DNA from: Lantana camara
Taxonomy: Eukaryota; Streptophyta; Magnoliopsida; Lamiales; Verbenaceae
DNA length: 64,000 nucleotides
Reading direction: 5' to 3'
Assembly (NCBI GenBank): GCA_037501455.1
Contig: CM074865.1
Span: 38,732,501-38,796,500, forward strand
Shown: one piece after another, positions 57,779 through 64,000 of the stretch
How positions within the stretch are numbered: the stretch's first letter is position 1
How the letters are laid out: every line of letters begins with the position of its first letter
Translations under genes and position numbers: made by a program
The notes under the pieces: generated by a model
The model's database searches: none
The model's input: only the letters and a program-made list of their open reading frames with translations
Told to the model about the DNA's origin: nothing

Positions 57779-60700
57779 CTAAATCTTTTCTGTCGCTTCT
57801 CTTATCCATTTTGCTGAATTCACTCTGATCGGTCCTTCCTCAGTACATCTCGCTTCATCCAAATCCCAGTATAACGGGGATCTACATTTCCTTCCATACA
57901 GAGCTTCATACGGAGCAGCTTTAATAGAAGCTTGATAACTATTATTGTATGCAAACTCCACAAGAGGTAAACAATCTTTCCAACTTTCCTGGAAGTCCAA
58001 AGCGCAAGCTCTTAGCATATCTTCCAAGTATTTGATCATCCTTTCTGATTGTCCATCCGTCTGAGGATGCGCTGCAGTACTGAAGTTCAACTTCGTTCCC
58101 ATCAAAGTCTGAATTTCTTTCCACAAGTGCGACGTGAATTTCGGATCTCTATCCGAGACTATACTGTTCGGAACTCCATGTAGTCTAACAATCTCTTGTT
58201 GATACAGCTTTGCCAACGTGCTGACCTTATCCGTCGTCTTTACCGACAAAAAGTGCGCTGACTTGGTCAATCGATCAATGATCACCCAGATACTATCTTG
58301 TCCTCCTCTGACTTTGGGTAATCCAGTGACAAAGTCCATCGTGATTTGCTCCCACTTCCAAGTCGGAATCGGTAATGGTTGCAACTTCCCACTCGGTTTC
58401 TGGTGCTCAGCTTTAACTTTCTGACAAGTTAAGCACTTCTTGACATAGTTGGCGATGTCTCTCTTCATTCCGTTCCACCAGAAATGCGTCTTAACATCTT
58501 GATACATCTTAGTTCCTCCGGGATGTATCGTGTACTTAGTCTTATGCGCTTCATCGAGAATCTCTTTCCTCAAAACAGTTGGTACGCATACTCGACCTTT
58601 GTACCTCAATATTCCATGTTCATCAACCTTGAACTTAGTCTCATCATCCTTCTCCTTAGATTCGAGACATTTCTTAATCCACTCGTCGTTCTTCTGTGCC
58701 TCCAGCACTTGTTCTTTCAAAGGTGATATCATCACAACGTTCGCGACTCGAGCTTTGGTTATCACCTCCATTCTCTCTCTTCGTTCAACCTCGGGGTTGG
58801 CAGAAATCTGTGCCAAACGAACTTTCCTGCTTAGAGCATCTGCTACAACATTCGCCTTTCCTGGATGGTACTGAATAATGCAATCGTAGTCCTCCAGAAA
58901 TTCCATCCATCTCCTCTGTCGCATATTCAACTCCTTCTGAGTGAATAGATATCGCAGGCTCTTATGATCAGTAAAGATCTCAAACGTAACTCCATACAGG
59001 TAATGTCTCCATTTTCCCAGAGCAAAAATTATCGCTGCTAACTCCAAATCATGTGTCGGGTAGTTGACTTCATGCGTTTTGAGTTTCCTTGATGCATACG
59101 CAATCACTTTTCCATTCTGCATCAAAACTCCTCCTAGTCCTTCTTTCGAAGCATCGGTGTAAACAGTATATCCTTCTTTTCCTTCTGGTAACGCTAACAC
59201 GGGTGCAGTTGTTAGCATCTCCTTTAATCTTTGAAAACTCTGCTCACACTTCTCAGTCCATTCAAACTTCCCTTCTTTCTTTGTCAACTTTGTGAGAGGT
59301 GTAGCTATCTTCGAGAAATCTTGGACAAACCTCCGGTAGTAACCAGCTAATCCCAGAAAACTCCTCACTTCTGAAGGATTCTTCGGTGACTTCCAATCCA
59401 TAATCGTCTCGATCTTCGAGGGATCTACTTCGATTCCAGATCCTGATATGATGTGTCCGAGAAATGTAACTCTCTCAAGCCAGAACTCACATTTACTGAA
59501 CTTTGCATGTAGCTTGTGATCCAGCAAAGTGCGTAACACGATTCGAAGATGTTCAGCATGTTCCTCCGGTGTCTTCGAAAATACCAAAATATCGTCGATG
59601 AAGATCACTACAAACTTGTCGAGAAACGGCTTGAATATACGGTGCATCATATCCATGAATGCAGCTGGTGCGTTCGTCAAACCAAACGGCATTACCACAA
59701 ACTCATAATGTCCGTATCGGCTATTGAAAGCAGTCTTTGGAATATCTGCTTCCCTTATCTTCAATTGATAATACCCTTGTCTTAGATCTAACTTGGAGTA
59801 GACCTTCGATCCTTGTAGTATGTCGAACAGCTCTTCAATATGAGGGAGAGGATACTTATTCTTGATTGTCATCCTGTTCAGCTCCCGATAGTCAATGCAT
59901 AAACGCAATGATCCATCCTTTTTCTTAACGAAAAGTACAGGCGCTCCCCACGGCGAGGTGCTCGGTCGAACATATCCTGACTCAATCAACTCGTCCAATT
60001 GCTTTCTCAGTTCATCCAATTCTGCTGGAGCCATTCTATAAGGTGTCTTCGAGTACGGCTCAGCTCCTGATATCGTCTCGATCGTAAACTCCAACTCTCG
60101 GTTAGGGGGTAACGAATCCAAATGCTCAGGAAACACATCTAGGAACTCGTTCACCACCTCTACTTCTTCGATCTTAAGTTGATCTTTCGGTCTATTCAGA
60201 AGATAAGCCACAAATCCACTAGCTCCTTTCTGAATCAACTTCTTAGCTTCCATCGAAGAAATCACTGATAACTCCTCAACTTTACCTTCTGATGTCCCAC
60301 TTTCATCTTCTTCCAAGATGATCTCTTTCTTGTAACAATCCAACTTAGCTCGGTACTTAGACAACCAATCCATACCAAGTATAACCTCGTATCTCGTCAT
60401 CGGTAACTCAATAAGATCCGTCGGGTAACAACGGGTACCAATACATATAGGGCAGCGTTTATATACTTGATCCGTAACAAGGCAAGTTCCCAAAGGAGAA
60501 CTCACTTCAAATTTATATGGCAAGTATTCAAGCGGAAACTGTAAATGCGCACATAATTCAGAAGCAACAAATGAATGCGTGGCACCAGGGTCATACAAGA
60601 CCTTAACTGGCGTGTTAAGAATGTGCACAATACCTTCCACAACAGACGAAGGATCAACCTCCTCCTTACCATCCAAAGCATAAGCTCTGCCTCTGACCAC

Positions 60701-61789
60701 CGGTTTGTTCGTCGTACCCACCACTCCTTTTCCTTTATCCTGGACCCCAAATCTCCTGATCTTGTGCGGGCAACTATCCATCTGGTGCTCAGGGGAACCA
60801 CACGCGAAACACTGTCCAGCTTTCTTGCGACAGTTCTCCTCAGTGTGTCCCGTTCGGCGACAGTATCGGCAAACAATTTCCTCTGGACCTGGCTGAGGTG
60901 CTCTCTGCTGTTGTGGCGCCCTCTGGTACTGCTGTGGTGCTTTCTGCTTCTGTGCTTGCTGTTTTGGTGTAGCATTCTGCTGCTGACGCTGTGGTGTTAC
61001 CATTGGCCTCTTTCCAGTTCCTTGGGGAAAAGATCCGGAAGGTCGCTTATTCCCTTGATAAGGCTTAGGGTTAGAAGGTCCTTGACGTGCAGTAGTTATC
61101 TTGATCTCCTTGTGTGCAGCCTCAACCCTTAGCGCTCTATCAACAGCTTGGTTGTAGGTCTCAATAACCAAAGAAGCAAGTGCCAACCGAATTTCAGGCT
61201 TCAGTCCATCGATAAACCTCTTCGTCTTGCGACGCTCATCAGTCAGAATATGAGGCGCATACTTGATCAGCCTCACAAACCTAGCTTCATACTCCATCAC
61301 ATTCATAGTTCCCTGAACCAGACTCATAAACTCAGCCTCTCGTGCATCACGAGTCACTTGAGGCGTATACTTCTGCTGAAACTCTCTGATAAATTCATCC
61401 CAACTTCCTTCAACGTTATTCTCAATCCACATATGCTGAACGTGCTTCCACCAATTGTATGCAGCTCCTTCCATAAGAAAAGTAGCATACCGAACTCGTT
61501 CACGATCCTCTGGGTAGATCTCCATAGCCTCGAAAATTTTCTCAAGACTGGTAATCCAATTCTCAGCCTTTATGTCGTTCGGTTCTCCATAGAACTTAGG
61601 CGGATTCATCCTCAGAAACTTCTCCAATGACCTTTCATTAGGAGGATTATCTCTCGGTGCACAAGCCCTCATAAATTGTCGTAGCACATCCCTTAATTCC
61701 GGAGTTCTTTCTCTTTCAGGGGGTGGAGTGACATCTCTTTGGGGTGGCAGTGGTGGTACACGATTCCGGGGTGCTCTTCTCGGTGGCAT
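57779..61789 (-). CDS. gag-pol: Gag-pol polyprotein of element D, ended early by TAG
   Basis: 1336 residues from the ATG at 61789 ([10 protein letters not shown]); the frame is open further up, but that part has no Gag features. Domains: Gag capsid (about 50-230), Gln-rich linker, two CCHC zinc knuckles (C307-C320, C327-C340), protease (D400), RT (D668; FIDD with D732-D733), RNase H (D879), integrase HHCC (H1082, H1089, C1119, C1122) and DD35E core (D1152, D1213, E1249). It ends at residue 1336 before the GPY motif and chromodomain, which continue in the same frame after the stop. Unlike G, Gag and Pol are one frame. All other catalytic residues are intact, so the element is young and probably lost full function by one nonsense change. 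Confidence 0.93.
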   Translation of the reverse strand: MPPRRAPRNRVPPLPPQRDVTPPPERERTPELRDVLRQFMRACAPRDNPPNERSLEKFLRMNPPKFYGEPNDIKAENWITSLEKIFEAMEIYPEDRERVRYATFLMEGAAYNWWKHVQHMWIENNVEGSWDEFIREFQQKYTPQVTRDAREAEFMSLVQGTMNVMEYEARFVRLIKYAPHILTDERRKTKRFIDGLKPEIRLALASLVIETYNQAVDRALRVEAAHKEIKITTARQGPSNPKPYQGNKRPSGSFPQGTGKRPMVTPQRQQQNATPKQQAQKQKAPQQYQRAPQQQRAPQPGPEEIVCRYCRRTGHTEENCRKKAGQCFACGSPEHQMDSCPHKIRRFGVQDKGKGVVGTTNKPVVRGRAYALDGKEEVDPSSVVEGIVHILNTPVKVLYDPGATHSFVASELCAHLQFPLEYLPYKFEVSSPLGTCLVTDQVYKRCPICIGTRCYPTDLIELPMTRYEVILGMDWLSKYRAKLDCYKKEIILEEDESGTSEGKVEELSVISSMEAKKLIQKGASGFVAYLLNRPKDQLKIEEVEVVNEFLDVFPEHLDSLPPNRELEFTIETISGAEPYSKTPYRMAPAELDELRKQLDELIESGYVRPSTSPWGAPVLFVKKKDGSLRLCIDYRELNRMTIKNKYPLPHIEELFDILQGSKVYSKLDLRQGYYQLKIREADIPKTAFNSRYGHYEFVVMPFGLTNAPAAFMDMMHRIFKPFLDKFVVIFIDDILVFSKTPEEHAEHLRIVLRTLLDHKLHAKFSKCEFWLERVTFLGHIISGSGIEVDPSKIETIMDWKSPKNPSEVRSFLGLAGYYRRFVQDFSKIATPLTKLTKKEGKFEWTEKCEQSFQRLKEMLTTAPVLALPEGKEGYTVYTDASKEGLGGVLMQNGKVIAYASRKLKTHEVNYPTHDLELAAIIFALGKWRHYLYGVTFEIFTDHKSLRYLFTQKELNMRQRRWMEFLEDYDCIIQYHPGKANVVADALSRKVRLAQISANPEVERRERMEVITKARVANVVMISPLKEQVLEAQKNDEWIKKCLESKEKDDETKFKVDEHGILRYKGRVCVPTVLRKEILDEAHKTKYTIHPGGTKMYQDVKTHFWWNGMKRDIANYVKKCLTCQKVKAEHQKPSGKLQPLPIPTWKWEQITMDFVTGLPKVRGGQDSIWVIIDRLTKSAHFLSVKTTDKVSTLAKLYQQEIVRLHGVPNSIVSDRDPKFTSHLWKEIQTLMGTKLNFSTAAHPQTDGQSERMIKYLEDMLRACALDFQESWKDCLPLVEFAYNNSYQASIKAAPYEALYGRKCRSPLYWDLDEARCTEEGPIRVNSAKWIREATEKI

Positions 61790-62585
61790 ATTGTTACTGA
61801 ATTCATAAGCATTCAGATACATATATTCGATGCATGACATATAATGATTCACAGAATCCGTAACCACGTATTCACATTTCCACGTAGTCACATATAAGTA
61901 TGAGAACAACACATTCCCATAACAACATGTCAGCAAAGATTCAAGATCTCCAAACATATCATATAATCAGAAACAATTGTCAGACAACATGTAAACGAGA
62001 ACAGAAGCTCGGGCAACATATCAACATATCAGAAACATGTATAACATATCCCAAAACATGATCAACATGTAAAACGGGAACAGAACGTGTACTGTCATAT
62101 CAACATATCCAGAAGCGTATCAACATATCAAGAACAATAACATGCTAACAATAAATGAAATGGCATGATCCTATCAACGGTCCTAATGGTATCTTGAAGC
62201 AACTCTAAGACTCATGCAATGACAGTTAGGGAAAGCAGTAAACAAATATTCAACATAAAGCCGAAAGTGTTATAACTGTGCAAGGTTTGGTAAAATTTAC
62301 TACAGGCCACATGTTAACAGTATTAATTCAAAATGGGGAGGACCCGATACTATCGAGTTGACTCCCTTACAGGCCTTACCAATCCGTCCAACCCTGCTGA
62401 AAATACCCTAGTAGGTACCAAGTCATCTGAACCGTCATCCGTGGTGCCAAAAGTCGGGGATCATCTACCAGAGCTATACATCCCCTCATCCAAAAGTCAG
62501 TCCTGAACTGTCCTGGCTATACGTCCGCCATCCATAGATAGATATATATGCATCAGTACTATATACAGAAATCTCCTATCAGCAA
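61790..62585 (-). mobile_element. Spacer between the extra ORF and gag in D
   Basis: About 800 bp. The part 61970-62160 is rich in ACATATCA and AACATGT words; CAG|T lies shortly upstream of the gag ATG. No ORF of its own apart from the upstream extension of the gag frame to 61957. Confidence 0.7.
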
Positions 62586-63266
62586 TCAACCCTGATAACT
62601 GTGGTCCAAAGAACCCCTGGTGGTGTCATCAGAAACGGCAACGACCTCACCCTGTCCGTGTCCAGCTGGCTCATCTCCGCCATCATCATCATCATCAGAC
62701 CCTCCATCGCCTCCATCAGACTGCTCCTGCATAGGCTCGGGCTCCTGAGAAGCCTGACTGACATCCTGACCCTCGACCTCCTCAACTGCCTGCTCATCGG
62801 ATAAGTGATAGGTATCGTACAGGCGAGCTCTCACACGGGCACGGTAGTGCTGGTGACGCTCCATAGAGGTGTCGCGATCAATAGTCATCTGCATAAGATC
62901 TGCCTCCAGCTCAGAAATACGAGCAGCCCTCTGATCAGCAATATGAGTCATCTCTGCAGCATGCTCACGAGCGATGTCCCTGTCAATCTGGTACTGCAGT
63001 GACTGATCCTGATAGCGCAGAGACTCCAACCTGACCTCACGGGTCCTCTGATACTCCTGAAAGTAACCATCTCTCTCAGACTCGAGATAGTGCACAACTC
63101 TGTTAGGATAGGAATACCCAGGTCTGCCACTGTTCCTAGACCTACGCCAGGTGTAGAAACGAGTGCCTCCACGGCGAGAAACTGCCACAGTACGCGGGGC
63201 CTCAAACTGCTCAAAGAAAGCCTCATCCATCTGCTGATTAGGATCCTGGTGTGGCTGAACTGCCAT
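62586..63266 (-). CDS. Extra ORF of D between primer-binding site and gag: coiled-coil acidic protein, unknown
   Basis: 226 residues from the ATG at 63266 (MAVQPHQDPN), in sense with gag-pol. The frame extends 45 codons further up but only from a TTG. It has an acidic N-terminus (about 11-22), a basic segment with several Arg (about 31-50), a long charged helical region likely to form a coiled coil (about 57-150), and a strongly acidic Gly/Asp/Glu tail (about 160-200, including a run of five Asp). It has no zinc knuckle, protease or membrane segment and no family I recognise. In G the corresponding interval is only about 235 bp without ORF. Ogre/Tat elements are known to carry an extra ORF before gag, but D is a chromodomain-type element. 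Possible roles are structural or regulatory; this is inference. Confidence 0.7.
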   Translation of the reverse strand: MAVQPHQDPNQQMDEAFFEQFEAPRTVAVSRRGGTRFYTWRRSRNSGRPGYSYPNRVVHYLESERDGYFQEYQRTREVRLESLRYQDQSLQYQIDRDIAREHAAEMTHIADQRAARISELEADLMQMTIDRDTSMERHQHYRARVRARLYDTYHLSDEQAVEEVEGQDVSQASQEPEPMQEQSDGGDGGSDDDDDGGDEPAGHGQGEVVAVSDDTTRGSLDHSYQG

Positions 63267-63433
63267 AGCTATACAGAAGATACCACAGATATGAAATCCA
63301 GATAACAGAACCATACAATCCCCAAATATCCTGTCTCGATGCAATATGAGAATGATCCTGGATGCAATGCGTGAACAATCCATGATGCAACATGAGAGCA
63401 ATCTAGGTTAAGTCTCTTCTTACTTAACCCGAC

Positions 63434-63445
63434 GCTCTGATACCA
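63434..63445 (-). promoter_or_regulatory. Primer-binding site of element D
   Basis: GCTCTGATACCA, i.e. TGGTATCAGAGC on the minus strand, 9 bases from the 5' LTR. Confidence 0.94.
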
Positions 63446-63454
63446 CCTCAGGGC

Positions 63455-64000
63455 TGTAACGCCCCCGCCCGTACCAGAACAAGAGGAGAGCGGCGTCTCA
63501 ACCCCCGCACTGAAGCACCCCTCAAGTAATGGTGTGAGCCATCACTCAAGAAATACTCCAGCGAACGGCTGTCTATCAGAACTATACATGTACAATGATG
63601 TGGCTATGCAGCGGAAAATCAGAGTATTTTAAAACTTTTCAAAACATGTGCGTGATGGCATGTAACAAGCAAGAACATATTGATCGTGTAAGAGAGACTC
63701 GGCATATCAGAACATATAACAGATAAACATATAAGTACCGATACAACAGAGTTCCAAATATCGGTAACCGAGTAGCAGAAAGAGTATAACAAATATACTC
63801 AAGTATTCAGAAACATATACAGAAGCATTAAGTGATGCAGCCATAAAACATATGCAGGACACAAAAGGAAGTAATACTAAGTCCTGACAGAAACAAAAAT
63901 GACAATCTAGAGCTTCAAGATACCTCTAGACTGCGGCTGCAAGACCTGAAACCACGAGGCAAGAAAACGGGAGAGGTATTAGTCAAAAGGACTAAGTGAG
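63455..64000 (-). repeat. 5' LTR of element D, first 546 bp (rest outside the window)
   Basis: Begins TGTAACGCCCCC and is the same as 53138-53683 apart from one base. It includes the acceptor (63946) and most of the splice-site hairpin region (63979-63995). The near identity indicates a very recent insertion. Confidence 0.94.

Noticed and set aside
60575..61132. 185-codon plus-strand ORF opposite D gag
   Set aside because: Shadow of the minus-strand gag-pol frame.
61790..61957. N-terminal 56 codons of the D gag frame as part of Gag
   Set aside because: They precede the typical Pro/Arg-rich Gag start, are hydrophobic and Cys/Tyr-rich, and probably belong to the leader.
1..64000. Host genes, tRNA, rRNA, Helitrons or DNA transposons
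   Set aside because: No ORF outside the retrotransposons has a recognisable domain, and no tRNA-like cloverleaf or transposon terminal structure was noticed; the short Met-tRNA matches are primer-binding sites.

Overview
This is plant nuclear DNA made almost entirely of nested long-terminal-repeat (LTR) retrotransposons of the Ty3/gypsy superfamily. Every complete pol in it carries a C-terminal chromodomain, as in the Tekay/Del chromoviruses. Evidence for a flowering plant: primer-binding sites TGGTATCAGAGC (3' end of plant initiator Met-tRNA), 2.6-4.1 kb LTRs with TGTARC...GYTACA ends, gypsy-order pol (PR-RT-RH-IN-chromodomain) and AT-rich surroundings. I see no host gene, tRNA, rRNA or CRISPR array, and I cannot name the species.

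Family labels used here (mine, defined by LTR sequence): A, B, C, D, E, F, G, H.

Layout. Left block: a B element (minus strand) runs from before base 1 to 39787. Its left LTR (1-565 and ~14666-14914) is split by an F element (minus; LTR 566-1658 plus 10050-11690, internal to ~14665). The F LTR is itself split by a complete non-coding A element (plus; 1659-10044; target duplication ATTAA). The decayed B pol lies antisense at 14915-~16815. The right B LTR (19713-22048 plus 39636-39787) was hit by an E LTR (plus; ~16820-19712) and by a young G array (plus; 22049-39630; target duplication AGATC) of form LTR-internal-LTR-internal-LTR with two full gag and pol sets. The B element sits in an E-like LTR (39788-40269). 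Right block: that E-like LTR was also hit by a C element (minus; from 40270), which carries three solo LTRs: B-like 40279-43619, A 44568-47250 and H 47960-51332. Its right LTR (51963-53137) was hit by a very young D element (minus; 53138 to beyond 64000). D has a 4095-bp LTR, one long gag-pol frame with a single premature stop, and an extra ORF between the primer-binding site and gag.

How the parts work together: gag, protease, reverse transcriptase/RNase H, integrase and chromodomain of G (and nearly of D) form a complete retrotransposition set. A has intact LTRs, primer-binding site and polypurine tract but no genes, so it could only have moved using such proteins in trans.

The most unusual content is structural rather than coding. 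(1) Several LTR families carry clusters of 16-bp palindromes whose arms are alike within a family but differ between families. (2) The LTRs share a candidate ~0.7-1.2 kb leader intron, with a conserved hairpin just before its 3' splice site whose stem co-varies between families. (3) Hairpin arrays with an invariant CGGGG loop lie next to the polypurine tract of A and F. (4) A hairpin with a co-varying stem directly precedes the polypurine tract in A, B, D and G. (5) D carries the extra ORF. All positions and alignments were read by eye; splicing, RNA folding and function are inferences.
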